Assembly: GCA_938045295.1 (NCBI GenBank)
Contig: CALINO010000004.1
Location: forward strand, 29,623-93,622
DNA from: an uncultured Arenicella sp.
GTDB lineage: Bacteria > Pseudomonadota > Gammaproteobacteria > Arenicellales > Arenicellaceae
DNA: 64,000 bases
Reading direction: 5' to 3'
Position 1 is the stretch's first letter, and each line of letters starts with the position of its first letter. A model generated the notes under the pieces. It was given only the letters and a program-made list of their open reading frames with translations, did not search any database and was not told the DNA's origin. Position numbers and translations under genes: made by a program. This document shows positions 17,096 through 25,992 of this stretch, piece after piece.

Positions 17096-18124
17096 GTGCC
17101 TTCGCTAGATAACGTAAATAAATACCTGATTATTGGCCCGTCTTGGGTGGGTGATATGGTCATGGCGCAAAGCCTGTTCATTGACATTAAACGCCAGCAC
17201 CCGAATGCGCACATTGATGTGCTGGCGCCGGCGTGGACGGCTGCGTTAATTGACCGCATGCCTGAGGTGACTAAACTGGTTGCCGCCAATTTCAATCACG
17301 GCAAGCTGAGCCTGGGTGAGCGTGTGCGCTTGGGCAAAGAGCTGCGTGCAGAACAATACACTCATGCCATTGCATTACCTAATTCTCTAAAGTCGGCCTT
17401 GGTGCCATGGATTGCCAAAATACCCAAGCGAACCGGGTTTGTTGGTGAACAGCGCTGGGGCTTGGTTAATGATATTCGTAAGCTCGATAAAGCGGCCTTA
17501 CCGATGACGGTGCAACGGTTTATTGCGCTGGGTTTGGATAAGGGCGTCTCGCCTCGGCCAATTGAGAGTATTGCTGCCCCTAAATTGGTGGCAAACCCAG
17601 AACAAGTCTCAAGCGCATTAGCTAAGAATAATCTTGACCGTAATTCGCCCGTGTTGGCGCTTTGCCCTGGTGCCGAGTTTGGTGCGTCAAAGCAGTGGCC
17701 GGCAAGCCATTACGCCAAAGTCGCGGAGCACTACTTGTCACAAGGGTGGGGTGTTTGGCTTTTCGGTTCTGATAATGACAAAGCCATATGCCAAGAAATC
17801 AACGCCCTGAGTGGGGGTAAGGCGAGGGTGTTGGCTGGTCAAACCACATTAACCGAAGCTGTTGATCTGATTTCGGTCGCCTCCTTAGTAATGAGTAATG
17901 ACTCAGGGCTAATGCACATTGCGGCGGCCTTGCAAGTGCCATTGGTTGCCATTTACGGGTCCACCGACCCGGGGCACACGCCGCCATTGAGCGCCAACCA
18001 CGCCATCGCGCGATTAGACCTGCAGTGCAGCCCATGTTTTAAGCGTGAGTGCCCGTTACAGCACTTAGATTGCCTGCGCACGCTCATGCCTGAGGCCGTA
18101 TTGCAATTGGCCGAGAGTTTATAA
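17096..18124 (+). CDS. waaF: LPS heptosyltransferase II
   Basis: GT9 family enzyme adding the second L,D-heptose to the LPS inner core at the cytoplasmic face of the inner membrane. 342 residues, GTG start. Typical N-terminus YLIIGPSWVGDMVMAQSLF, donor-binding C-terminal domain with ALCPGAEFGASKQWP and MSNDSGLMHIAAAL...VAIYGSTDPGHTPP, and a conserved cysteine-rich end (CSPCFKRECPLQHLDC). The stop overlaps the waaC start by one base (TAATG), so translation is coupled. Confidence 0.96.
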   Translation: MPSLDNVNKYLIIGPSWVGDMVMAQSLFIDIKRQHPNAHIDVLAPAWTAALIDRMPEVTKLVAANFNHGKLSLGERVRLGKELRAEQYTHAIALPNSLKSALVPWIAKIPKRTGFVGEQRWGLVNDIRKLDKAALPMTVQRFIALGLDKGVSPRPIESIAAPKLVANPEQVSSALAKNNLDRNSPVLALCPGAEFGASKQWPASHYAKVAEHYLSQGWGVWLFGSDNDKAICQEINALSGGKARVLAGQTTLTEAVDLISVASLVMSNDSGLMHIAAALQVPLVAIYGSTDPGHTPPLSANHAIARLDLQCSPCFKRECPLQHLDCLRTLMPEAVLQLAESL

Positions 18125-19143
18125 TGCGCGTTTTAGTCGTTAAGTTAACCTCCATGGGTGATGTGCTGCACGTCATGCCTGCGCTCAGTGATCTAAAACA
18201 ACATCACCCCAATATTGTGGTTGATTGGATGGTTGAAGAAAGCTTCGCTGAAATTCCGCAATGGCACCCGCTGGTTGATCGCACCATTGAAGTGGCAACA
18301 CGGCGTTGGCGGCGTTTTAAATGGGCGTATGCAAAAGAGTTTTTTGCCAGTGTGCGGCACTTACGGTCGCAACGTTACGACGTTGTGATTGATGCTCAAG
18401 GCTTGATGAAAAGTGCGGTGTTTAGCCGCTTTGCCAAACTAAATAAAGGCGGCAAACGGATTGGCTTTTCGGCTGATTCCATGAAAGAGTCTCCGGCGGC
18501 TAAGTTCTATAATACGCCGGTGCAGGTTGGGCGTCAGCAGCACGCCGTTGAACGTGTGCGGCAATTGTTCGCGGGCGGCTTTGGTTACCCCTTGCCTAAC
18601 GCAAAACCAGATTATGGTTTAAGCGCATCAAAACAAAGCTCGCGCGATTTGCCTGCAATATGCCTGCTGCACGGCACAACATGGGCAACCAAGCATTTAC
18701 CGGAAAATATTTGGCGTGAACTTGCGCAATTAATTCAAGATGACGGTTATAAGGTGATCTTGTGTTGGGGTAATGAGCGTGAAAAACAGCGCGCTGACAC
18801 CATCGCGCAAGGCCTAAGTCATGCGCAAGTCTTGCCAAAGTCTAATCTGACTGAATTAAAGCAGCAATTATCCAAAGCCAGTGGCGCCATTGCGGTCGAC
18901 ACCGGTTTGGGGCATTTGGCGGCCGCAATGGGGTTGCCGTGCATTTCTATTTATGGCTCTACCGACGCCGATTTAACCGGCGCGTTGGGTGATAACCAGC
19001 AGTGGTTACAAAGCACCTACCCTTGCTCGCCTTGTTTGTTAAAAGAGTGCCCTAAGCTTACGCAACAAGTTACCCAGCCTCCATGCTATCAAGAGATAAC
19101 CGCGTCTCAAATATGGCAGCGCTTGTATGAGCAAATCGCCTAG
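18124..19143 (+). CDS. waaC: LPS heptosyltransferase I
   Basis: GT9 enzyme adding the first heptose to Kdo2-lipid A. 339 residues starting MRVLVVKLTSMGDVLHVMPAL, the WaaC signature with its Gly-Asp pair. The middle holds DVVIDAQGLMKSAVFSRFA, and the C-terminal domain contains LLHGTTWATKHLPE, AIAVDTGLGHLAAAMGLPCISIYGSTD and a Cys-rich end. It sits between waaF and the waaG-waaP fusion, so three consecutive core-building steps are in one cluster. Confidence 0.96.
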   Translation: MRVLVVKLTSMGDVLHVMPALSDLKQHHPNIVVDWMVEESFAEIPQWHPLVDRTIEVATRRWRRFKWAYAKEFFASVRHLRSQRYDVVIDAQGLMKSAVFSRFAKLNKGGKRIGFSADSMKESPAAKFYNTPVQVGRQQHAVERVRQLFAGGFGYPLPNAKPDYGLSASKQSSRDLPAICLLHGTTWATKHLPENIWRELAQLIQDDGYKVILCWGNEREKQRADTIAQGLSHAQVLPKSNLTELKQQLSKASGAIAVDTGLGHLAAAMGLPCISIYGSTDADLTGALGDNQQWLQSTYPCSPCLLKECPKLTQQVTQPPCYQEITASQIWQRLYEQIA

Positions 19144-19222
19144 CGCTATTGAACACGGCCCGCTAAATCGCCTTTAAGCGTCAAAATCGAGCTAAATAAA
19201 AGGCTAAACCTGATTTTGCGCG

Positions 19223-19228
19223 TATAAT
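19223..19228 (+). promoter_or_regulatory. Possible -10 element before waaG-waaP
   Basis: TATAAT at 29 bases before the waaG-waaP start within the 113-bp gap after waaC. No good -35 hexamer is seen at 16-18 bp, so this is a weak call. If real, the fusion gene has its own promoter in addition to read-through from waaF-waaC. Confidence 0.3.
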
Positions 19229-19256
19229 CGCGGTAAATCATTGTCATTTTATTATT

Positions 19257-21371
19257 ATGCATTTCGCGTTCTGTCTATATAAACATTTTCCGTACAGTGG
19301 CTTATCGCTCGATATGCTGCGCATTGCTAACGAGTGCATTCAGCGTGGCCATAAGGCAACGGTGTTTACTGGCAGCTGGGAAGGTGAGGTTCCTGACGGC
19401 GTTGAAGTGGTTATTATTAAGCATTTTGGTTTAACCAATCATACGCGGGCGCATTCGTTTCATCGCAAATTGCGCAAGCAACTTGACAGCAAGAGTTTTG
19501 ATGTGGTGGTGGGCTTTAATAAGATACCGGGGCTGGATATATATTACTGCGGTGATTATTGCTATGTCGGGCGTTCCTTTTTACGCCACTCTTGGTTTTA
19601 TCGATTCACTCCTCGCTTCTTGTATTTCTCTAACTTCGAGCGCGGTGTGTTTGATGCATCCTCAAAGACCAATATTTTATCGTTATCTAACCGCGAAAAA
19701 TTAATCTATCAGCAGTATTACTTGACTCAAGATTCGCGGTTTTTATGTTTACCACCAACCTTAGAGAAAGCTCGTTGGGCGAATCTTGGCGAGTTACCCA
19801 ATCGAGAGTCATTGCGCACCTCTTTAGGTATTACCGATGACGAAAATTTAGTGTTGCTCATTGGTTCTGGCTTTCAAACCAAAGGCTTAGATCGAGCCAT
19901 TATGGCGTTGTCGGCTCTGCCTGAAGAATTGCTAAGCAAGACTAAGTTATTTGTGGTTGGGCAAGATAAAATTGATAACTTTCAACGCATTGCCAAGCGT
20001 TACGGTGTGTCTGACCAGATTCACTTTTTGGGCGGGCGTACGGATGTTCCAGCGTTAATGAAAGCGGGTGACATGTTATTGCACCCAGCGTATGCAGAAA
20101 CAACAGGCGGAGTGCTGCTAGAGGCCATTGTGTCCGGTTTGCCAGTATTGGCTACGCCCGTGTGTGGCTATGCTCCGCATATCAAAACCGCCAATGCTGG
20201 GCACGTTTTAAGAAAACGTTTTTCACAGCAAGAGTTAAATCAAAAATTGCATGAAATGCTGCTTTCAGATGAAAAAGACACATGGCGGCAAAATGGTTTG
20301 AAGTATGGGCAGAACCCAAGCCTGTATGTCATGCCACAGCGTGCCGTCGACTTCATTGAGCAGACCTGCGCGCAACAGGGTTTATACCTAAAGCGCGACA
20401 GTAAAATAAATAACGAAGAGCAGTTATATATTACTAACGAGTTACGTCAATCGTTGCGTGGTGAAGATTCGTTTTACCAAATGATGAATATTGACGGTAA
20501 GGTTTACCGAGAAGCCCTAGGTCGGCGTACATTACGATTCACTCGTGGTGACAAAGATTACTTTTTGAAGATGCACACCGGCGTAGGCTGGGGTGAAATT
20601 TTCAAGAATATTGTGTATTTGCGTGCGCCAGTGGTGGGTGCATTAAACGAGTGGCACGGGGTGCATCGCCTTAAAGATTTGGAAATAGACACCATGACGG
20701 TATCGGCTTACGGTATTCGTGGTCGTAACCCAGCGACTAAGCACTCGTTCATTGTGACCGAAGCGCTGCCAACCGAGACCAGTTTGGAAGATTTTTGCGG
20801 TGAGTGGCAAGACAACCCACCAACCACAATCAAAGAAATACGTTTAAAGCGTTGGATTTTGAATAAAGTGGTCGAAACTGCGCGCGTTATTCATGAAAAT
20901 GGCGCCAACCATAGAGACTTTTACCTCTGTCATTTCTTGCTAGACGCTCATTTTTCTGATGACCAGCGAGTGTCTTCGTCGAGCAAACTTTATTTGATCG
21001 ACTTGCACCGTATTCAAATGCGGCGCAAAACACCCGAACGTTGGGCGGTGAAGGACATTGCTGGCTTGTATTACTCGAGTAAAGACATTGGTCTGACGCA
21101 ACGCGATTTATTTCGATTTATGAAGCTTTATCGAGGCAAGTCATTACGAGAAATTTTCAGCTCAGACATGTCTTTCTGGAGAAAGGTGGTCAGTCGTGGC
21201 AATAAACTCTATGAGTCAGAACAGCGTAAAGCCAAAGCAAAAGAGAGCTTAAAGCGCCAACAGGCTCAAGAACGCCTGCAAGGGTCTTTGCCTGATGTTG
21301 GGGCGAATTCTGCATCAAGCAACACAGCAAAGACATCGGGTTTAAGCATTCGTGACCACGTAGGAAAATAA
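19257..21371 (+). CDS. WaaG-WaaP fusion: core glucosyltransferase / heptose kinase
   Basis: A 704-residue protein with two LPS core enzymes in tandem. Residues 1 to about 378 are a GT4 glycosyltransferase of the WaaG type: MHFAFCLYKHFPYSGLSLDM, IGSGFQTKG near 202, and the EX7E motif ETTGGVLLE (Glu281/Glu289). Residues about 395-640 are a WaaP-type kinase: FYQMMNIDGKVYREALGRRT, the ATP-lysine YFLKMH (Lys438), catalytic loop NHRDFYLCHFLL (Asp554) and the metal-binding LIDLHR (Asp582). A basic Gln/Lys/Ala-rich tail of about 60 residues ends the protein. In Pseudomonas and E. coli these are separate genes. The product would add the first outer-core hexose and phosphorylate heptose I, an outer-membrane barrier determinant. 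Confidence 0.92.
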   Translation: MHFAFCLYKHFPYSGLSLDMLRIANECIQRGHKATVFTGSWEGEVPDGVEVVIIKHFGLTNHTRAHSFHRKLRKQLDSKSFDVVVGFNKIPGLDIYYCGDYCYVGRSFLRHSWFYRFTPRFLYFSNFERGVFDASSKTNILSLSNREKLIYQQYYLTQDSRFLCLPPTLEKARWANLGELPNRESLRTSLGITDDENLVLLIGSGFQTKGLDRAIMALSALPEELLSKTKLFVVGQDKIDNFQRIAKRYGVSDQIHFLGGRTDVPALMKAGDMLLHPAYAETTGGVLLEAIVSGLPVLATPVCGYAPHIKTANAGHVLRKRFSQQELNQKLHEMLLSDEKDTWRQNGLKYGQNPSLYVMPQRAVDFIEQTCAQQGLYLKRDSKINNEEQLYITNELRQSLRGEDSFYQMMNIDGKVYREALGRRTLRFTRGDKDYFLKMHTGVGWGEIFKNIVYLRAPVVGALNEWHGVHRLKDLEIDTMTVSAYGIRGRNPATKHSFIVTEALPTETSLEDFCGEWQDNPPTTIKEIRLKRWILNKVVETARVIHENGANHRDFYLCHFLLDAHFSDDQRVSSSSKLYLIDLHRIQMRRKTPERWAVKDIAGLYYSSKDIGLTQRDLFRFMKLYRGKSLREIFSSDMSFWRKVVSRGNKLYESEQRKAKAKESLKRQQAQERLQGSLPDVGANSASSNTAKTSGLSIRDHVGK

Positions 21372-21386
21372 GTGTTGGCGAATTAA

Positions 21387-22094
21387 ATGATGCGCAGCGG
21401 TGAAAATATACAGGCCCTTGATGCCGGTGGTATCAAGGGCTGGCGGCAAGTTCGAATTGAAGGCCAATGTCGTGAGCATGGTTTGCCTTATTCCGTTGCC
21501 GGGCTCAACGATATTATTCAGCGAGCCGACCCTGCCGATATTTTAAAAAATGATCGCACTACCACGGTGGTTCGGCATGAGTCTGGCGGCAAGCAATACA
21601 TTATTAAGCGTTATAACCCTCGAAACTTTTGGCATAAAGTAAAACGCGCTTTTCGAAAGTCTCGTGCGCGGCGATGCTGGGAAATGAGCTTTGCGTTAAA
21701 GGCGGCTGGGCTTAATGTGTCAACACCCACACTCATGCTAGAAGAGCGGATTGGGCCAATACGTAAAGATGCGTTTTTTGTAAACGAATGTTTGCTTGGT
21801 GATGAGTTGTTGAGTGAATTACCCAACATGGGTGAGCTTGGTCACCAGCAAGTAAAGAGCGCTGTTTTCCACGCGTTCGAACAGTTGGCTCAAGCTAAAA
21901 TATCGCACGGCGACATGAAAGCATCTAATTTGTTGTGGGTCAGCGGCGCATTGTTTTTTATTGACTTAGATGCGGCACAGAAACACAACTCATGGTCATT
22001 AAATTGGCGGCAAAAACACCGTAAAGACAAGCGCCGTTTCCTCAAAAACTGGCAACAATACCCTGATCTATTGGCGCTGTTTAAAGATTTGTAG
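21387..22094 (+). CDS. LPS core kinase, WaaP/InaA-like family
   Basis: 235 residues with an atypical kinase fold: YIIKRYN (ATP lysine), catalytic loop SHGDMKASNLLW and metal-binding FFIDLDAA. Basic stretches (KVKRAFRKSRARR, KHRKDKRRF) suggest membrane or LPS contact. It resembles the second and third core kinases that follow waaP in Pseudomonas (WapP/WapQ-like or InaA family). It starts 15 bp after the waaG-waaP gene and is therefore a likely co-transcribed partner that phosphorylates another heptose position; substrate not determinable from sequence. The next gene is convergent and ends 6 bp away. Confidence 0.82.
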   Translation: MMRSGENIQALDAGGIKGWRQVRIEGQCREHGLPYSVAGLNDIIQRADPADILKNDRTTTVVRHESGGKQYIIKRYNPRNFWHKVKRAFRKSRARRCWEMSFALKAAGLNVSTPTLMLEERIGPIRKDAFFVNECLLGDELLSELPNMGELGHQQVKSAVFHAFEQLAQAKISHGDMKASNLLWVSGALFFIDLDAAQKHNSWSLNWRQKHRKDKRRFLKNWQQYPDLLALFKDL

Positions 22095-22100
22095 CGTGTG

Positions 22101-23246
22101 TTAGCTACGAAGAAACTGTTCCAATTCTGCTTTTTTTGCCATGGCATCGTTATAGCCAAGCTCAATCAATTGCTTGCAAAAGGCTTGTTCAAACATTAGG
22201 TAGCTGACTAGGCGGCGACTGTTGTTCTTCCCCATGCCTAGAAATTTAAGCGCAACACGAAAGCTGCGTGGCAAACTGTCATAGTGCGCTTGAGCTATAT
22301 CAGCAATGTCGGCGGACGGTGAAATCATCAAAAAATCAATGTGCTTGAGGTGCTCAGAAGAATCGGTGTGCGAGTGTTCTTTTAATACTCTGTTAGTACG
22401 TTTCATTCGCTCAATGTCTGATTGCAGGCTGTTCAAAAACAAAGTATCTAATATGTAACCTGAAATTTGCCCTAAGCTCGGCCGCTTTTTAGGTGGCTCA
22501 GGTTTGCTTTGATTGCTTTTAATGCGTAAACCAATGACCAAAATTTTATCGGCACCTAAATGAATCGCAGGGCTGATCGGTGAGCTTTGCCGCATTGAAC
22601 CATCACCAAAATATTCATCGCCAAGTTTCACCGAGGGGAAGATAACCGGAATGGCTGATGACGCCATTAAGTGATCGATGGTGAGTTGACGTCGAACCCC
22701 TTCGCGATGGGTGCGTTTCCAGTTTTCTATGTTGGCATTGCCGTCGAAAAAAGTGGTTGATTGACCGGATGTGTAGCTGCAAGCAGTGATGCAGCAGCCG
22801 TGCAAGTCGCCTTGCTTGATGGCCTTATCAATGCGTTCAAAATCTACGTATTGGTTTAGTAATGTTCTTAATGGTGAATTATCTAACACCGAACTGGGGC
22901 CGCTTTTCCAGTTGCCGAAACCAAAATTGCACCACGCCCAGCGTGCGATGCGCTTGGCTAGATTTTTTGCGTCAGCATAAAAAACGTGGTTAAGTTTGAA
23001 TTGCCCCCACACCTGTAAAATACGCTCCACACCTTGGTGGAAATTGCTGGCATTAGAGGCGAGTGCAATAGCATTAATGGAGCCGGCAGAGGTGCCGCAA
23101 AGTACCGGAAACGGGTTTTCACAGCCCTCAGGTACCAATTCAGCCAAGGCCTTGAGTACCCCTACTTGATACGCGGCGCGAGCACCGCCGCCGCCTAACA
23201 GTAAGGCGGTACGACGGCTCTTGTTTTCTGGGCAATCTGCACTCAT
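22101..23246 (-). CDS. Patatin-like phospholipase
   Basis: 381 residues with a Ser/Asp dyad lipase fold. The oxyanion loop LLLGGGGARAAYQVG (residues 16-29), the nucleophile in GTSAGS (Ser53) and DGSMRQ (Asp215) are all intact. No signal peptide is visible, so the enzyme is probably cytoplasmic or membrane-associated. The C-terminal extension (FLNSLQSDIERMKRTNRVL and after) resembles RssA-type or DUF3336-lacking bacterial patatins. Substrate is unknown; a lipid hydrolase is inferred from family. It follows rhlB on the same strand by 78 bp and is convergent with the LPS kinase. Confidence 0.88.
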   Translation of the reverse strand: MSADCPENKSRRTALLLGGGGARAAYQVGVLKALAELVPEGCENPFPVLCGTSAGSINAIALASNASNFHQGVERILQVWGQFKLNHVFYADAKNLAKRIARWAWCNFGFGNWKSGPSSVLDNSPLRTLLNQYVDFERIDKAIKQGDLHGCCITACSYTSGQSTTFFDGNANIENWKRTHREGVRRQLTIDHLMASSAIPVIFPSVKLGDEYFGDGSMRQSSPISPAIHLGADKILVIGLRIKSNQSKPEPPKKRPSLGQISGYILDTLFLNSLQSDIERMKRTNRVLKEHSHTDSSEHLKHIDFLMISPSADIADIAQAHYDSLPRSFRVALKFLGMGKNNSRRLVSYLMFEQAFCKQLIELGYNDAMAKKAELEQFLRS

Positions 23247-23324
23247 GAATTGTGTTCAGTTCAAGCGCTTTCAGGCTTGTTGCAAAATCTTGTGATTAAT
23301 AAAGACCGTGCAATGTGACAAAAA

Positions 23325-24824
23325 CTAACCGATTGCCGGAACCTCAATGTTTTTCTGGCCACGCAGTGGAATGCGGGTTTTTTTGCTTGGGGCTGACTTG
23401 CGTTTTTCCAATGCGGCCAGCTTTTCGGCTTCGCGTTGCTCAGGTGACTTCTCACTGCGAACGTTGTCTTTTCTGTTTTTTCTGTGCGGGCGATTCGGAT
23501 TACCTTCCGCGCGGCGCTCCCGTTCTTTTGGCGCATGCTCTTTTTTCTCATTTGAGTGCGGCTTAGCTTTGCTGCGATTGTCTCGGCCTTTTTTGTCTCT
23601 TGAGTCTCGTTTTTTGTTTGAACGCAGTTTAGACAAATCCGGTTTCACCGGGTCCTTAAATAATAGGTCGGCTATTTCACGTTCCACTGGAATGCGGTGC
23701 TCTATGTATTCTTCAATGTCCATGATGTTCATGGCATAGGTTTCGCATATCAAGCTTGCTGCTACGCCGCTGGCGCCGGCACGCCCCGTTCGGCCAATGC
23801 GGTGCACATAATCTTCAGCATCAGTCGGCAGGTCAAAGTTGACCACTAAGCCTACATCGGGAATATGCAAGCCTCGTGCTGCTACGTCGGTTGCGATGAG
23901 AACATTGACTTCCCCATCTTTGAATTGTTGTAGCAGCTTTTCTCGTTTTTTCTGTGGCACATCACCGGACAGTAGTGCGCATTTAAAGTCATTACTTTTT
24001 AGCCAGGCTTCAATTTTTTCAGCCATGTGCTTGGTGTTAATGAAAACCACCGTGCGTTCTTCTTTGGCTTTGCTGAGTAGGCCCATAAGAAGAGGTATTT
24101 TTTCTTCATTTGACGGCATGTAGGCAATTTCTTCAACCCGGTCAGCGGTTACCTCAGCCTCTATTTTCACCACTTCAGGCTCACTCATGTGCTCGTAAGC
24201 CAATTCAGCAACACGATGCGAGAGTGTGGCCGAAAACAGTAAGTTCAATCTTTCGGTTGGTTCCGGCATTGCTCTGAATAAATAGCGGATATCTGAAATG
24301 AAACCCAAATCAAACATTCTGTCGGCTTCGTCTAGAATAATGACTTCTAACGCATCAAGAGCAAAAACGCCTTGTTTAAAGTAGTCAATAATACGCCCGG
24401 GAGTGCCGATCAAAATATCCACGCCGGCCTCAATGGTGGTGCGCTGTTTTTCGTAGTCAGTGCCACCATAGGCTAAGCCCATTTTCAGCTCAGTATGTTT
24501 AATTAATGGCTTGCCATCTTCATGAATTTGAATGGCCAGCTCGCGCGTTGGCGCTACAATTAATGCTCTAACTGGATTTTTCTTGGAACTTTCTTTACGT
24601 TCCGTAGTTAATAGCTTATTCAAGCAAGCAATTAAAAAAGCCGCGGTTTTACCGGTTCCGGTTTGGGCTTGCCCGCTGACGTCTTTGTTTTGAAGGGCTA
24701 TGGGCAGGGCCATTGCCTGAATTGGTGTACAATATTCAAAACCAGTATCATCGATGCCTTTTTGTACATCGGGATGTATGTCCAAGCTTGTAAACTTGGT
24801 GCTGCTTAAGTGTGTTTCTGTCAT
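23325..24824 (-). CDS. rhlB: DEAD-box RNA helicase RhlB
   Basis: 499-residue ATP-dependent RNA helicase; in E. coli RhlB is the degradosome helicase. Motifs in order: Q-motif FEYCTPIQ, Walker A AQTGTGKT, PTRELA, GTPGR, DEAD in LDEADRMFDLGF, SAT, and HRIGRTGRAG. The C-terminal 110 residues are a highly basic disordered tail (KKRDSRDKKGRDNRSKAKP, RPHRKNRKD), longer than in E. coli RhlB (421 residues). The divergent trxA followed by rho reproduces the E. coli rhlB-trxA-rho locus, which fixes the name among several DEAD-box paralogues. Several long ORFs opposite the tail are composition artefacts. Confidence 0.93.
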   Translation of the reverse strand: MTETHLSSTKFTSLDIHPDVQKGIDDTGFEYCTPIQAMALPIALQNKDVSGQAQTGTGKTAAFLIACLNKLLTTERKESSKKNPVRALIVAPTRELAIQIHEDGKPLIKHTELKMGLAYGGTDYEKQRTTIEAGVDILIGTPGRIIDYFKQGVFALDALEVIILDEADRMFDLGFISDIRYLFRAMPEPTERLNLLFSATLSHRVAELAYEHMSEPEVVKIEAEVTADRVEEIAYMPSNEEKIPLLMGLLSKAKEERTVVFINTKHMAEKIEAWLKSNDFKCALLSGDVPQKKREKLLQQFKDGEVNVLIATDVAARGLHIPDVGLVVNFDLPTDAEDYVHRIGRTGRAGASGVAASLICETYAMNIMDIEEYIEHRIPVEREIADLLFKDPVKPDLSKLRSNKKRDSRDKKGRDNRSKAKPHSNEKKEHAPKERERRAEGNPNRPHRKNRKDNVRSEKSPEQREAEKLAALEKRKSAPSKKTRIPLRGQKNIEVPAIG

Positions 24825-25034
24825 AAGAATGATGGTTGCCTATTATCTCAGGCTCCAGTTTGAACCTAGGATGCCCAATTTGGACTCAAGTAAATTGCCA
24901 CTCACCAGTCGCGGGTGTTGGGCGATGAATATTATTCAATAAATGTTATTTAAAAATGAAACCTAAGTGCCACTTGCATTATGCAAAATAATCCGCACAC
25001 TATACCTTAATTTAGAACTCAAAAGGCGAATACT

Positions 25035-25361
25035 ATGTCTCAAAATACCTTAGAAATTACTGATGCGAGCTTCGAAAGCGATGTGATCAATGCTGACCAG
25101 CCAGTGCTGGTTGATTATTGGGCTGAATGGTGTGGCCCGTGCAAGATGCTTGCACCAATTTTAGACGAGGTGGCTGCCGAATACGGTGATAAATTAACCA
25201 TAGCCAAGCTTGATATTGACCAAAACCCGAACACGCCGCCTAAGTACAGCGTTCGTGGTATTCCGACTTTGATGTTGTTCAAAGGTGGTAACGTGGCCGC
25301 TCAAAAAGTAGGCGCCATGTCTAAGACTCAGCTTATGGCGTTTATTGATGAGAATATCTAA
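25035..25361 (+). CDS. trxA: Thioredoxin 1
   Basis: 108-residue cytoplasmic dithiol reductant. The active site [11 protein letters not shown] holds the two redox cysteines, and the cis-proline is in RGIPTLMLF. Length equals E. coli TrxA. An AAAGGCG site precedes the ATG. It is divergent from rhlB and followed 33 bases after the stop by its own intrinsic terminator, then by the long leader of rho. Confidence 0.98.
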   Translation: MSQNTLEITDASFESDVINADQPVLVDYWAEWCGPCKMLAPILDEVAAEYGDKLTIAKLDIDQNPNTPPKYSVRGIPTLMLFKGGNVAAQKVGAMSKTQLMAFIDENI

Positions 25362-25394
25362 ATCAGCAATGTGATTATTTTCATTTGACCATAG

Positions 25395-25437
25395 AAAGGC
25401 TTCGTATTGATAAAATGCGGAGCCTTTGTCTTTTTGA
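25395..25437 (+). terminator. Intrinsic terminator after trxA
   Basis: Stem AAAGGCTtCG / CGgAGCCTTT with a 13-base loop followed by GTCTTTTTG. It separates trxA from the rho leader. Confidence 0.8.
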
Positions 25438-25992
25438 ATTATTGTTATTTAAATTCTTAGTCTTTTTAAACCCATAGTCTTTTAAATTCATCGTCACGGC
25501 TCCGTGACAGCACTATAAAGGGCTGAGTTTACCCCACATAATTAGACGCTTTACAGAAACTCCAATCTGGCTAGACACACCTAAGTTGGCGTGTTAATGT
25601 AAGCGTAGATTCGCAGTCGTCGAATCAGTACTCTTATTTTATTGATTCTAGTCCGCCGAGCTGATACTTAAATTATACGCTTGCTTAATATATTGGCTGT
25701 AGTGGCTGATAAGCAGGTAAATTAGCCGCGCTCTAAATCAAAACAGTAACCTTCGCTCCCTAATGTGCTATTAATACAAACTTTATCTATTGCTATAGAG
25801 TAATAAGTTATCCGCAGTTTTTACACTCACTTCCTATCTCAATGTGAGCTTTGAACGTGTTGAAAAGATTGACGCATTGTAGGGTGGTCAAAGGTAAGAC
25901 CTAAATCCCAAAAAACTAATAACAAACAAAACCCGCTTAATTGCATGCCTTTCACTCAGTGAAGGTAATGTTAGCGCTGAAATTATAAAATC
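25438..25992 (+). promoter_or_regulatory. Long rho leader without ORF
   Basis: About 555 bp upstream of rho with no ORF of note. In E. coli rho is autoregulated by Rho-dependent termination in its leader; a leader of this size is consistent with that, though this is family knowledge. It contains a perfect palindrome GTCACGG-ct-CCGTGAC (25493-25508) and a small hairpin TTCAC-tca-GTGAA (around 25950) shortly before the start codon. A good promoter is not obvious by eye. Confidence 0.5.

Noticed and set aside
23347-23739. 130-residue plus-strand ORF opposite the rhlB C-terminus
   Set aside because: It mirrors the Lys/Arg-rich repetitive tail of rhlB, is Ser/Phe/Arg-rich without any domain and has no ribosome binding site.
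24974-24986. TTGCATTATGCAA dyad before trxA
   Set aside because: Short AT-rich palindrome with no recognised regulator; promoter spacing around it did not fit a -35/-10 pair.
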